This document shows positions 1 through 9,849 of a DNA stretch of 64,000 nucleotides, one piece after another; positions within the stretch are counted from its first letter, which is position 1; every line of letters starts with the position of its first letter. A model generated the notes under the pieces. That model saw only the letters and a program-made list of their open reading frames with translations. It made no database searches and was not told where the DNA came from. A program made the translations under genes and the position numbers. Source of the DNA: Anthoceros angustus (taxonomy: Eukaryota; Streptophyta; Anthocerotopsida; Anthocerotales; Anthocerotaceae); the NCBI GenBank assembly GCA_010909165.1, contig MU008196.1:558001-622000 (forward strand), given 5' to 3'.

Positions 1-2
1 AG

Positions 3-110
3 TCTCTCAAGGAGGAAACTGAAGGAGAAGAGGTCAAGGCCCTCCCAATAGCAGACTCCAGCGAAGACTCTGATTTTGATCCTGCCGTAGCTAAGCGGAT
101 TGGGTCTTAG
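3..110 (+). CDS. C-terminal tail of a protein entering from the left (partial)
   Basis: An open frame runs from the window edge to a TAG at 108-110. It is acidic (EETEGEE, SSEDSDFD) and ends in AVAKRIGS. I do not recognise it. Because the next 2.6 kb on the same strand is gag and protease-like, it could be the end of a retroelement protein or an upstream gag segment. Too short to assign a function. Confidence 0.3.
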   Translation, partial: SLKEETEGEEVKALPIADSSEDSDFDPAVAKRIGS

Positions 111-160
111 GACCATCTTTGGTGCCTCCTGCTGCTAGTCTCGTGAGCTTGGGGCACATG

Positions 161-316
161 TGGTGGGACATGAGGCGGGACAGGCGCCCCCTCAATCACA
201 CCTCGGGTGAATTTCAGATTTGGTCGGAGCTTGGGTGTGGTGGGACATCGAGGCGGGACAGGCGCCACTCAATCCGGCCTCGGGTGGGGCTGGAATTTCA
301 GGTCAGGTTTGGGTGC
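161..316 (+). repeat. Two direct repeats of about 77 bp
   Basis: Units start at 161 and 238, each beginning TGGTGGGACAT and carrying GGCGGGACAGGCG and then a CCTCGGGTG block. They differ by a few substitutions and small indels. The duplication lies between the acidic tail and the gag-like region and breaks any single open frame through it. Confidence 0.6.
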
Positions 317-645
317 CTACCACCCATGGTCATCCAATCCCTAGCATTGTGGTTGCAGCACCCATGGATGGGGAAGGCACATACACACGTGTGTCTCGGT
401 TTAGCAGTGAACTGGAACAACGACTTTGAGGGATTTCAAGGTGTATTACGGGATATGGTCTCGAAATGCTTGAAGCATGGGAGCAATTTCACCATGCATT
501 ATGCTTTTGAGCCGGGGCAGGTGGTGATGAGCGCTAGATGTCTTGAGGATACACTCGGCTGCTGCGCCATTTCCTCGCCTAACCCAGTGTTTGTGGCAGC
601 CATAGCCAATGCTCAAGCCTCAGCGCTAAGCCGGCGATTCGGCCC

Positions 646-1128
646 ATGCTACGATGGCCGGGGCAGGGGCCGACGCCAAGCAGCGGTGACCTTGGGCGCA
701 ACCAGGCTAGCTGCGACCACATTAGTGTCCCAGCTACCTTGTCAACAGCTGCAGTCCCAGACCCAGTGGCTGCATTCTTTGCCATCACGGAGAAGGAGTT
801 CCGAAAACCGCAAACAAAATCGGTCATTGATCAAGTTCGAACTGAAGGGAGAGCGATGCGAGATGATGTACTGCCGCATCCACAGCTCGGGAGGATACTA
901 AGAGCATCACGGGTGAAACAGCTAAGTTTACAGGTGCCTAGAAATTTGAGCCATTCACTGCATTTCGAGATCTTGCGATCGATGTTAAACAAATTTGGAG
1001 ATACCCTCGATCAGTGTACTCGATGGCGAGAGAAATTGGGCGTGGCAAATGCTCACTATCTTGCCAGTTCGAGAGAAGGCCTATGGGCAATACAAGAACA
1101 ATGCAGAATTTTGAGGTGCTCATTCTGA
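646..1128 (+). pseudogene. gag-like fragment upstream of a zinc knuckle
   Basis: The frame contains a charged helical stretch (SVIDQVRTEGRAMRDD, then LHFEILRSMLNKFGDTLDQ and CTRWREKLGVANAHYLA) that reads like a retroelement capsid/gag region. It stops at 1126-1128, shortly before a CCHC zinc knuckle in another frame at about 1240, which is the usual gag order. The frame change suggests an indel. I see no capsid motif that would prove it; the assignment rests mainly on position. Confidence 0.35.
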
Positions 1129-1189
1129 TAAAAGCGGTAGTGGGACAGCCAAGATTGCATCAATAAGCGGGGCGGCTGCAACTTTTCCT

Positions 1190-1425
1190 TTCTGAATCAC
1201 TATGCTCCAGTTGCAAGGTGCGTGGCACACTCCACTTGCGTCACTTGCAACAAGACTGGTCATGTGGCTTCAGTGTGCTTTGTGAGTCATCCAGAGAGGA
1301 AGAACATGAAGGTTCCCAGCAACTCTAAAGGATCTGACAATAGCAATGCCACAGCGGCTGCAATAGGAACGCTAGGGACGACAGCAGCCATTGCTAGTGT
1401 GAATGACAAAGTTCAACAACGCTGA
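1190..1425 (+). pseudogene. gag nucleocapsid fragment with CCHC zinc knuckle
   Basis: The translation contains CVTCNKTGHVASVC, a perfect C-x2-C-x4-H-x4-C zinc knuckle as in retroviral and LTR-retrotransposon nucleocapsid. A serine/asparagine/alanine-rich linker (SNSKGSDNSNATAAA) follows and the frame ends at a TGA at 1423-1425. The frame is open upstream of the ATG at 1222 (NHYAPVARC), so the true start is not here. In the family this module binds the RNA genome during particle assembly. Protease-like sequence follows downstream on the same strand, consistent with gag-pol order. Confidence 0.7.
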
Positions 1426-1638
1426 GACAAGAACAAGCAAAGAGAAGGCGGCGGGTGACAGGAAAAATTAGCGTCAAAATTGGCTAAGGTGGCTGCAATG
1501 TCCACGAGGAGCTTTGAAAACCAAGTTGAATGCCATGGTGGGTGGGTCGGGACCTCGTTCGATGTGAGTGTGACACACGCTAGAAATTACAGGAGTAGCA
1601 TAGCCCACTGATTATGGGTTTCCATACCATGCATATCT

Positions 1639-1945
1639 TTGGAGCTTGGTCTCAAATCACAGGAATTCAAGCCATGCCATCGTACTGGTCATGAACCTAG
1701 TGGAATTGTTGGAGCCGAAGTTTCCAAAGATGTTGCTGCGATGGGGAAGAGTGACAAGGTCTTCAGCTCAGATGTTGAGCGACTCCCAAAGCAGGTGTCT
1801 GACCATGCCAAAATCATTTGTGCAACTCAATGCAGAGGAAATGGAAAATCAGCTTGCCGGACTCCTCATTCATCTCACTGAATTCTGGGGCCCAGTCAAG
1901 GATGCAGTCGATGCTGTTGGTGAAGGAGAGCCCCTGAGACTCTAG
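1639..1945 (+). pseudogene. Unrecognised linker region between gag and protease
   Basis: Two overlapping frames are open (1639-1881 and 1646-1945), which suggests one original frame broken by an indel. The second contains a helical segment (NAEEMENQLAGLLIHLTEFWGPVKDAVDAV) of the kind found before the protease in Ty3/gypsy polyproteins. There is no diagnostic motif; the call rests on its place between the zinc knuckle and the protease remnant. Confidence 0.3.
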
Positions 1946-1973
1946 GTATCTCAGTAGGACTGGACAAGACTCA

Positions 1974-2740
1974 ATGGCAATCACACCTGAACAGGTGAAG
2001 GGTCGAGTGCTAGACACTGCCTTGTTCACATACAGGGACCTGGACATTTCCACGACCAAATTGGTGGAGATGCTGGTGCAGTCTGTCTCGGGACATACTC
2101 GGGACTCATCCACTTCGGCCAGCTTGGGACTCTCCAGCATGGGGGAGCCATTAGCCTTGATGCCTGTACAGCATTCACAGGTGACCAGCATGCCTGGGGG
2201 CCTAGTAGAATTCGAGGGTCTGTCGGCGCTGATGAAGTCCCCAAGACATACTCTGGATTGGGACAGCCATGCATTGCATGCTATCATTCAGGATGAGCCT
2301 GCCATTTCAGGGCATCACAGGGTCAACGTGAGGCTAAACACTGCCCTCGTGGATAACCGTAAAGGGGTGGTGACAATTGAAGGAATTGCCCCACAGGTGG
2401 TTATGATGGACAGGCGTGCGGGATGATACTCGATGCCAGATTAGTGGCCTACTAGGGAGGGACACCTCACCTTCTACATGTGTAATGCGACCGGGGTGGC
2501 AATGAGGCGGTCAGAAACACGAGAACCCCTATCCATAGTGTTCAATCCTGGCACTCCAGCACAAGTGACTATTCAGGTGAAATGCTTGGTTACACAGCAC
2601 CACCCTATATGTGTTACTTAGCAAGAGGCCTTGTTTCCACCAGGGTTTGTTGTGGACAATTGGGCAGAGCAAGACACATATCGTATGGACTGGTTGGGAC
2701 AAGGAAGCAAGCGATCATGATATCGAATTTACAGTCCGTA
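1974..2740 (+). pseudogene. Retropepsin-like aspartic protease region, broken
   Basis: From 1974 the frame runs through a helical linker into a beta-rich segment ending IEGIAPQVVMMD at about 2408, which matches the strand preceding the catalytic Asp of retrotransposon aspartic proteases. Immediately after the Asp the frame is disturbed and stops at 2424-2426. Recognisable protease follows in other frames: LSIVFNPGTPAQVTIQVKC near 2530-2585 and a V-V-D-N-W-A-E-Q segment near 2650-2670. The same NYD-ILLG/DNW region recurs in the minus-strand element at 41.0-43.3 kb. The Ser/Thr-Gly of the active site is not readable, so this copy is probably inactive unless the lesion is a sequence error. Confidence 0.55.
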
Positions 2741-2948
2741 GAAGGGGAGCTATCTGGCCGTCTGAGGCAGCCTGAGGGGACTTTCGGTCTCAGCATTCTT
2801 TGCCACACTGACCTCAGATTGGAACAACAAGCGCATTGGGACTCCAGCAGCCTGTGGACCACGGACTCTCCCTGGGGGTGGGAAATGAGTGAGGTTTTGT
2901 TTTTTTTCGTAGGTACGGAGTAGAAAATAAGGCGGGAAGGAAGAAATA

Positions 2949-3371
2949 ATGACAGGTCATCGACTTTTATTGCACGACATGATGACTAGAACACATGGTA
3001 CAATGAAAGGAAGCACATTTCCATTCATCAAGGAGCTGAAGTGGAGGCTCTTTGCGAAGATTGTGTTGGGGTTGGTGAATTACCAACGGACATCTTATTT
3101 CAGCACCAACTTCCTCCAGTTCTTGTGGAAGATTTCGCGAGGAGCTGTTTGGATTGGGGACATTATGTATGAGGCCTACATCCACCACAGGAGAAGCTCC
3201 TTAGGCCAAATTCGGTGGATGAGGAAGGGCCAAGGCCCTCGCTATCTTAGCACCTACTTGGTGCATTGTGGGAAAGCGGAGGCTCTCACAAGCAAGAGCT
3301 TGAGGATGCGTGGCATCCTTTTGAAGTCATCCACCTCCAAGCTTAGAGAAAGGCCTTGCCTTTTGCATTGA
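2949..3371 (+). CDS. Element A: conserved gag-like domain, WRLFAKIVLGLV type
   Basis: An open 140-codon frame. Key stretches are WRLFAKIVLGLVN, SYFSTNFLQFLWKISRG, IMYEAYIHHRRSSL and YLSTYLVH. A second diverged copy occurs at 54,256-54,674 (WRLFTRIVLGLVS, YFSTTFLHFLWKITQG, YLSTYLVH). Conservation between two separate elements, with differences that keep residue class, argues that it is a real protein domain. In both places a long coiled-coil, Glu/Lys/Arg-rich region follows, so I infer a gag-like structural protein of a non-autonomous LTR element. No zinc knuckle, protease or reverse transcriptase follows. I do not recognise the domain family. Confidence 0.55.
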   Translation: MTGHRLLLHDMMTRTHGTMKGSTFPFIKELKWRLFAKIVLGLVNYQRTSYFSTNFLQFLWKISRGAVWIGDIMYEAYIHHRRSSLGQIRWMRKGQGPRYLSTYLVHCGKAEALTSKSLRMRGILLKSSTSKLRERPCLLH

Positions 3372-3399
3372 GGAGAACCATGGGAGGTCGGACCTCCAC

Positions 3400-4565
3400 A
3401 AGCACACCTAGACCAAGGCGGAGGAAGTGGAGGCAACAAGGTTGCGGAGTGGAGGCTTTTCCCCACAAGAGCAAGAAGGAGGAGAAGAGCAAGATTTGGC
3501 CAAGGAGGGCCAAGTGGTAGTTTATGAGAGAGAACTACCGCTCCAAGGGTGGGGAGTCCCCACCATTGCATGGGTGCCTAGGGAAGAGGCACCCTCACCC
3601 CAGGGGAGCCACCCGGTGGCGACTCACTGCAGGGCCACCACCTATGATGTGTTGCTAGGGCAAGAGGAGGAGAAGGCAGCCAAGTTGGAGAAGGAGGAGG
3701 AGCACCACAAGAAGGTGCAAGGGAGGAGAAGGAGGAAGAAGGAGGAGAAGCGGGCGCCTGGGCCGCCATCACCCGCATTAGGTGGGAGGCGGATGGGGCG
3801 ACGAGGGGACCTGCCCGCCGATGGCCCAGGAGCAAGGGAGCTGGAGATTTCCAGAAGAGGCGGGGTGAATTTGGGCCCTAGGAGATTTGCTGAGTGCTTG
3901 TGAAGCACTCAGCCGTGTAGACTTGAAGGGGGCTAGGGAACTAGCAGCCTCCTTGTGGGCATGTCAGGAGGAAGTCAAGGCCCAGGAGATGACCGAGAGG
4001 AGAGCAGGGACCAAATGGCAGCTGGAGGCCATGGAGTCCGACGAGAAGGCAGCCAAGTTGGAGAAGGTCAGAGAGCCAGCGACCTTGTGGATCAACGGGC
4101 GGAGAAGGTCTGGAGGAAGGTTGTCACAAGCAGGAGAGAGCCATTGACAACCCAAAGGACTCTTGGAGGAGGAGGAGCATTTTGCCCAATTAGAGCAAGA
4201 ACGAAGGGGCAAAGCGGAGGCTCTAGGAAGGAGAAGGTGGCGGTCCAAAATGGACGCTACAGAGCAAGTGATGGCTACCCAAGCCATCAAAATCCGGGAT
4301 ATGGAGGAAGAATTGCGGAGGACCGGTATAATTTGGAGGAGAAGGTCTGGAGGAAGAAGGAGAAGGCAGCCAAGTTGGAGAAGGAGGAAGAAGGAGAAGG
4401 TCTGGAGGAAGGAGAAGGAGGGCTTGCCCAAGCAGCTGACCGGAGCAAAAGGAGGTCCCAGAGGAGGAGCACCACAAGAAGGTGTGGATGATGGTGGTGA
4501 GGAAGAAGATTTTGGGCGGACTATGCCCTTGGGAGAATTAGCCAAAGGGCAAGGGAGGAGAATGT
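3400..4565 (+). pseudogene. Element A: coiled-coil gag-like region, frameshifted
   Basis: Successive frames encode Glu/Lys/Arg-rich helical protein: EEEKAAKLEKEEEHHKK near 3665-3715; LLSACEALSRVDLKGAREL near 3880-3945; QEMTERRAGTKWQLEAMESDEKA near 3990-4050; then FAQLEQERRGKAEAL near 4185 and ATQAIKIRDMEEELRR near 4270. Pieces with almost the same sequence recur inverted at 10.62-11.35 kb and, for DLVDQR-AEK, at 9.85 kb, so this is one ancestral coiled-coil ORF. Frame changes coincide with inserted copies of short purine-rich units (see the repeat at 3670-5313). Function unknown; likely the oligomerising part of the gag-like protein. Confidence 0.5.
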
Positions 4566-5313
4566 GACCCTCCATGTCAAGGTGGGAGAATTGACCACCT
4601 CAAGGATGCCTACAAGGTAGGTGTGAAGATGGAGAGTGGCTCTGAGATTGATGATCTCCAAATGCAATATCAGCTTGGGGCTCACTCCACAACAGATTTT
4701 GAAGGCCAACAATGAGGTGTTTGGCCAAGAGGAGGACAATAGGTCCTCATGATGATGACAGAAGGAGTTGCAACAGTGCAGCCTGAGGCCTGATTTTGAT
4801 GAGGCCATGACATGGACTCGAGGAACTGAGAGAAGGAAGGAGGAGGAGGAGGCGGCGCCAAGAGTGGAAGATGGCGGAGAGCAGGAGGGGCAGCCGCCCT
4901 CACGGTCACCTACCATGGTGGTGACCACCTACCATGGTAGGTAGTCACCGGACTACGGGGTGAGGTGGTGGGAGGCGGAGAAGGTCTGGAGGAAGGAGGA
5001 GGCGGAGGCCTGGGGTGAATGGGAAGGGGTCGGGGGTAGTATACCCAGGCGGTGAGGTGGTGGGAGACAACCCCACCGAGGAGACTAAGGACGGGTCCAC
5101 CTGAGGAAGCAAGGGAGGAGGAGAATGTGACCCTCCATGTGAAGGTGGGAGGCGGAGAAGGAGGAAGAAGGAGAAGGCAGCCAAGTTGGAGAAGGCAGCC
5201 AAGTTGGAGAAGGCAGCCAAGTTGGAGAAGGAGGAAGAAGATCTTTGAAGACATGCTCCATGATAGGTATGGACAAACCAAAGAGGAAGGAGAAGGCAGC
5301 CAAGTTGGAGAAG
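3670..5313 (+). repeat. Dispersed and tandem copies of an 18-bp unit encoding KAAKLE
   Basis: The 18-mer GAGAAGGCAGCCAAGTTG followed by GAGAAG occurs without mismatch at 3670, 4043, 4360, three times in tandem at 5171-5224, and at 5290. Each copy is bounded by GAGAAG, so it behaves like a unit inserted at GAGAAG sites. A second block, GAGAAGGTCTGGAGGAAG, recurs near 4101, 4340, 4396 and 4978. The 10.7 kb relative has a shorter version at the position matching 4043, suggesting that site is original and the others secondary. Confidence 0.7.
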
Positions 5314-5590
5314 GAGGAAGAAGAAGGAGAAGGGTGGACTACCATGGTAGGTCACACCCTAGTCCGCCACTCACCGCGTAGGTGTGAAAACGGCGCCAGC
5401 GGCGAGAAAAGGCGCCGAGCGAGGGGCGCGATTGCCGATGAACAGAATCAGGCGCTACCTGGAGATGGAGGAAGGAGGAAGGCGGTGTACTTGCCCCACA
5501 CGGAAGGCGACAAGATCCGGGAAGGGACAGAGCAAAAGGAGGCGAGGCCAATCCACAAGGACACGTCACCACCCCAAAGAAGATAAGAAT
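4557..5590 (+). mobile_element. Element A: 3' internal region with palindromic motifs
   Basis: No convincing long protein. The stretch GAATGTGACCCTCCATGT occurs at about 4560 and again at about 5122, indicating internal duplication. The palindrome CTACCATGGTAG is complete at 4929-4940 and 5339-5350, with a one-sided copy at 4910. A short frame at 5384-5599 reads basic low-complexity protein. Comparison with element B at 55.9-56.3 kb, which has the same order (coiled coil, then palindromes, then LTR-like end), supports this being the 3' internal part. Confidence 0.45.
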
Positions 5591-5639
5591 GGTCAATGAC
5601 CATAAATGAGCTTTGGGGAATGGGAAGGATAGGTGGTGT

Positions 5640-6690
5640 GGTGACATCCTTTAAGGATGATCTTAGGTGAAGTTACTAGAATAGAATTTACCAAGGATCG
5701 ATATAGATTTAGGTGCCGCATTAAATGTCGTAGGAAATAATAGAATATTGGAAAAGGTGACCTGCAGTAGGGTCACCTAAGGGAGGTTGTATGTGGAAGG
5801 CCTCCTATAAGAGGAGGAGGATTTCACAAAGTAAAGTATCACGTCTTGCGCTTCCATACTCATGAGTCCTTTGCCATTAGGAATTTCGGTCCGTGAGCCA
5901 ACGCACACCGTAGAGAGGAAGTCGCGGTGGTCGGAGTGCTTGGTGGAGGACTTGCTGCAAGTGCCTAAGCAGTTGCTCCCCTTGTGAATGGTTCTTTGTG
6001 AAATTGCTTTGCTTTGGGTGTGTGGCAATGCCCAGAACTCGGCTTGAGGGTAGACTACAGGAAAGACTCGGAGGTTCTCCCGTGTCAAACTCATAGCAAC
6101 CGCCCAAGGAAGAACTTCTTTGGTGGAGGACCCAGGCGGTGCCGTAGGCGAGCCGGCGCCGATGGCCAGGCGAGGTTAGAATAGGAGGAAGAGGATGAGA
6201 AGATGAGTAGAGGATTAGAGGTGTAGGTGTTAGTGGAAGGCCCAGAGCCTAAGGGACGAATCCCAAATGCAAGTAAAGGCGCTCCACAGGTGGAGAAGAG
6301 TGGTCTTAGAAGTAGGGAAAATCGCGGTGTGGATCGGGGGTCCACAGGCGCGTGATAGGCTCCTCTAAGGCGGGACACCTGGTGTGTTGTGTCGTTGTGG
6401 GTCGAGGATTGGTGATTTTCGGAGCGGTGCAAGTGGTGCATCTGTGAGAGGAGAGAGTAGAGGCGCCTTGCTTGTTTAGAAGGCGAGAAGTGTGTCTCTG
6501 CGGTGATCGGTCATCCAGACCTCGAACTTTCACACGAGTCTCATGGACGAAACCCAGCGTCTGAGCGGTGGGATAAGTGTGGCGCTAGAGGGAAGCCTCA
6601 GCCCGGGGTTTTCCCTCACATTTTTGCGTGGGGACTTCTTGAAAGTTTGAGTTTTGTGATTTCTTTCGCTAGGCTGCAGAATGTTTGAGA
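5640..6690 (+). mobile_element. Element A: LTR-like 3' end
   Basis: Closely matches 56.78-58.2 kb in element B: a TATA-like CCTATAAGAGGAGG at about 5802, then TCACAAAGTAAAGTATCACGT, then TCGGCTTGAGGGTAGACT near 6038, GGAAAGACTCGGAGGTTCT near 6060, CATAGCAACCGCCCAAGGA near 6092 and GCCTAAGGGACGAATCCC near 6250. Presence of the same block at the same end of two elements, with a TATA-type promoter, marks it as an LTR. Exact boundaries and a target-site duplication were not determined. No matching 5' LTR is obvious left of 2.9 kb. Confidence 0.55.
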
Positions 6691-7631
6691 AGGGACTGGC
6701 GATTGACCATATGTTGTGAAGGACAAACTTCACGCCCTCTAGTTTGCCATAGGGGTGAACGGCTGAGGCACTAAAGGGCGTGGATTGCTTCCTTCTTAAC
6801 AACTGTGGGTTGGAGGACATGAGGATGCTTGCAGATGACTGGTAGGGGACGGTCTCGAGAGATACACGGAAGGTCGCCACCGCCTGCACCGCAAGGGATT
6901 TACGCGCTTCACGGAGGAATCGTTTGAGGGAAGAAACTACTGTTGCCGTCACCCATCGACAGCAGGAGGAAGACGCGCTACGCAATTGAAGAGGAGGCCA
7001 GTCTTGCCGCGATGCACGCAGGAGAGTCCGGTGGTCGACGGGAGGACGGATCGGAGGGAGAAGGAGCGGAGCTCACTGATAGCGAACGGAAGGAGGTTGT
7101 GGAAGAGAAGCTGGTGTCGGGGAACGAGGAGGAGACATCCTCCCGAGCACGACCGCACCGCCGCAACTCCACGACGACTTTGCGAGACGGCGATACCCAC
7201 ATCCCAACTTCCAATCGATACGACGACGAGGTCGCCGAGCGGGAATTTCGTGCCTGGTCGAGGATTTGGCAACGCCTCGACGATCGCGCCCATCGATCTT
7301 TGGGACGCTGTGGTCGCACATCTCCGGCCAACCCGTAATCTGACCCAAAGATCCCAACTGCTCTCCGCTTCCACCGAGGGAAGGAGAAGTATTGGGCAAT
7401 GCTAACGCCAGACGAGCAAATATGAGTGGAGTTGGTCGGAGGAGGAGGCCGCCATACCCACGGTCCGCCAACAAGACGTGAAATTTGGCGAGAAAAAGAA
7501 GGGAGACGCTGGAGGCGCTTTGTAAGAACTTTTGAGCATGTCTCCCACGCCACTTGGAGGATGGAGTCGCCGATCGATCGCACATCTTTCCGGATCACGA
7601 GAGGGCGTACGCGCAACAATGGTATGGTCGC
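6691..7631 (+). other. GC-moderate spacer; one weak ORF at 6943-7338
   Basis: Frame 6943-7338 encodes 131 residues, hydrophilic (EEEASLAAMHAGES, SERKEVVEEKLVSGNEEE). Several other frames over the same bases are also open (for example the minus strand from 7619 to 6978), so openness is not evidence of coding. I recognise nothing in it. It lies between the LTR-like end of element A and the next LTR-like block and may be internal sequence of either. Confidence 0.2.
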
Positions 7632-7925
7632 ACTGCAGGGTATTAAACAATATACTTAGACTAATACACTTAGTCTAAGTTAGGTGTCGCTATCATTCAT
7701 TAGTTAGCTTAAGCTAATCACTAGGAAGCTTCTTGTGCTCCTTCCTAGGAGCTTCTTGTGGAGCCCTATTGGAGGGTATAAATACCCTCCAAGCCTCATC
7801 TCAATGTGAGAGAGCTACTTTGCCTCCTCCTCTCCTCTCCTCTTTCCACCAGATGGCGCCCCACGATCCTTCAACCGTATCGAGCCATGGTTTGGTTGTG
7901 TTGTGATGCTAGAATTTTCTAGCGC
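7632..7925 (+). repeat. LTR-like block, copy 1, with TATA box
   Basis: Matches 11,359-11,665 over its length. Shared landmarks are AGACTAATACACTTAGTCTA, GCTAATCACTAGGAAGCTTC, TATAAATA (here 7777-7784) inside an inverted GGAGGGTATAAATACCCTCC, CCAAGCCTCATCTCAATG and TTGTGATGCTAGAATTTTCT. The TATA box followed by a pyrimidine-rich CTCCTCTCCTCT leader is typical of a plant LTR promoter. The two copies are about 3.73 kb apart in the same orientation, so they may be the LTR pair of one element. Confidence 0.65.
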
Positions 7926-7979
7926 AGGGCCGTGCAGCTCGGAATTGCATGATCCGATCGCGGCGAGGGCGAACGCCGC

Positions 7980-8570
7980 AGAGCCGCGAGCGGATGAGGC
8001 CGTGAGCGAGGCAAGACCGCGACCGGCGCGGGCGGCGGGCAGGGCGGAGGCGTGCGCAGGAGGCCGCGGAGCGCGAGCCGCGGGCGCGGGCCGCGAGCCG
8101 CGGCGCGCGCAGCCGCGGCGCGGGCGCAGCCGCGGCGCGGAGCGCGGCGCGCGGGCGCCAGCGGGCGCGAGGCGCCAGCCGGGCGCGCCGGGGCTGGGCG
8201 CGGCGCCAGCGCGGCGCCGCGGGCGCCGCGCCGGCAGCGGGCCGCGGCGGCGCGCCGCTGGCGCGGGCGCCGCGCGCGAGCCGCGGGCGCGGCGCGCCCG
8301 CAGCGCTGGGCGCGCAGCGCGGGCGGCAGCGCGGGCGGGCGCCGCGGCGCTGGGCGCGCAGCGCGGGCCGCGCCGCAGCGCAGGCGCCGCGCGGCGCCGC
8401 GCCGCGAAGGCAGGCGCCGCGGGCGCGCGCGCGCCGCGGCGCGGCCGCGCAGGCGGCGCGCGCGGGCGCTGGGCCGCAGGCGCTGGCGCGCGCGCGCGCG
8501 CCGACGCGCAGCGCAGGCGCGCGCCGCCGGGCGGTGGGCATGCGGGCCGCGGGCGCGGCGGACTCCATAC
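7980..8570. other. Extreme G/C tract nearly devoid of T
   Basis: From about 8050 the sequence is almost only G and C with scattered A. In 8101-8520 I count about 6 T in 420 bases. It is built from GCGC, CCGCGG and GGCGCGCC-type words. All frames on both strands are open simply because stop codons need T or A, so the long ORFs here are not genes. The related block at 11.7-12.1 kb is GC-rich but has ordinary complexity, so this tract is a degenerate expansion or an artefact inside the copy-1 LTR. Confidence 0.8.
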
Positions 8571-9840
8571 ACCACATGACCGCGGGATTGTGCGCGCCGG
8601 CTGTCCATCGGTGGCCACAAGATGGTGACTGCCACGGTAGGCTGCCCACCCCTATGGTGCCTCCCNCACCATCTCTCCAGCCTCGCCTCCCACATCCGTG
8701 TTCCCCACCATCTACGTTGCCTCCAAAGATCACTTGACTATGACGCCTGCTTGCCACCTTCCTCCATCTTCCTTCTCCACTAGTATCTCGTGCCTTCCTT
8801 CCCCGACATGGCCTTCACCTTCCACCGCCTTTCCTTCCCTTCTTCCCCGCAAGTCATGCACACACATCACTTAGAGCTCACGCCCCCATATATCACCACG
8901 CCGCACCAACCGCCAACTCCTCATTCTCCACCCAACCTCCATCGCATAACCGCTCACAGCCATGTACACTCCACCACGCCCATGTACCAGACAACACGGC
9001 AATGACGCTGCCTAGTGGCTTACCGCCAACCGCCTCCATCAATTCTGTGTAGTGGCAATGTAGTCTATGTCCGTCTCCACCTCATCATCCGCCATCTCCA
9101 CATCCGCCTCGCCGCGCTTCCCCATCATTGCCGCCACCGTGTCCTTCTCCTCACCGCCCTCCCGACCATCATATGCACGCTGCCTTGGCCCCCGCAACCG
9201 CCTCCTCCAAGAGACCAGCCCACTCCTGTGGCAGCAGTTTCCTCCTCCACAGCATCCTCCTCCCACGTTGTTGGGGTTATCCATCGCCACCGAACAAGGT
9301 CCACAAGACCAATGGCCTCTCTCTCGCCAGCCACACGGCCGGCCTCTTGGGCAGCACCACCATGCTCCTCCCGATCACCACAGCCTCCTGACTCACGCCA
9401 AATTCCTCCTCCCTCCCGATGTCACGGCCTGCATTCCTCCTCCGAAAGTTTTGATTCTCTCTGCAGAAGTGCCCAGGTTAGCTCCCACCTATTAGAGACA
9501 CCCACTTGCGGCCGCTTTCTCTCAAAGATCGCCTCTTGGCGCAGACTCCACCGCTGGAAGTTGCTCCCTCCAAGACCCGACACCTCTCTCGCCGCCCGCT
9601 CCACGCGATGATCATCCACCTCCACTTCACCGAATCCGCATTCTCCACATGCCCACCTCACTTGTCGCGCTAGGACCATCCTTCACTGCTTCCATCCAAG
9701 CTGCCAGTTTTGTCCGGCATTGAGTCTCGTGCTCTTGGTCATTTCCCGGCTTCCAGCACCTCACCATCGACCGAAGCGCCAAGCCGTCTATGGGCCCCCT
9801 CTCCTACTTAGGGCCACCACCTTTTTTGGGCGCCGACATC
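8571..9840. other. C-rich, pyrimidine-biased spacer with one ambiguous base
   Basis: The plus strand is dominated by CCTCC, CACC and CATC words; the single N of the window is at 8666. Open frames here (for example 9015-9611) encode Pro/Ser/His-rich protein without recognisable domains, as expected from composition. It forms the left part of the segment between the two LTR-like blocks. No gene supported. Confidence 0.4.
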
Positions 9841-9849
9841 CAATGATGC

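Noticed and set aside
7815-8757. Five long overlapping ORFs on both strands in the G/C tract
   Set aside because: They exist because T is nearly absent and stops need T or A; the proteins are Ala/Arg/Gly/Pro strings and all frames are open at once.
9015-9611. 198-codon plus-strand ORF, Pro/His/Ser-rich
   Set aside because: Pyrimidine-biased composition opens several frames in the same bases and there is no domain or conserved copy.
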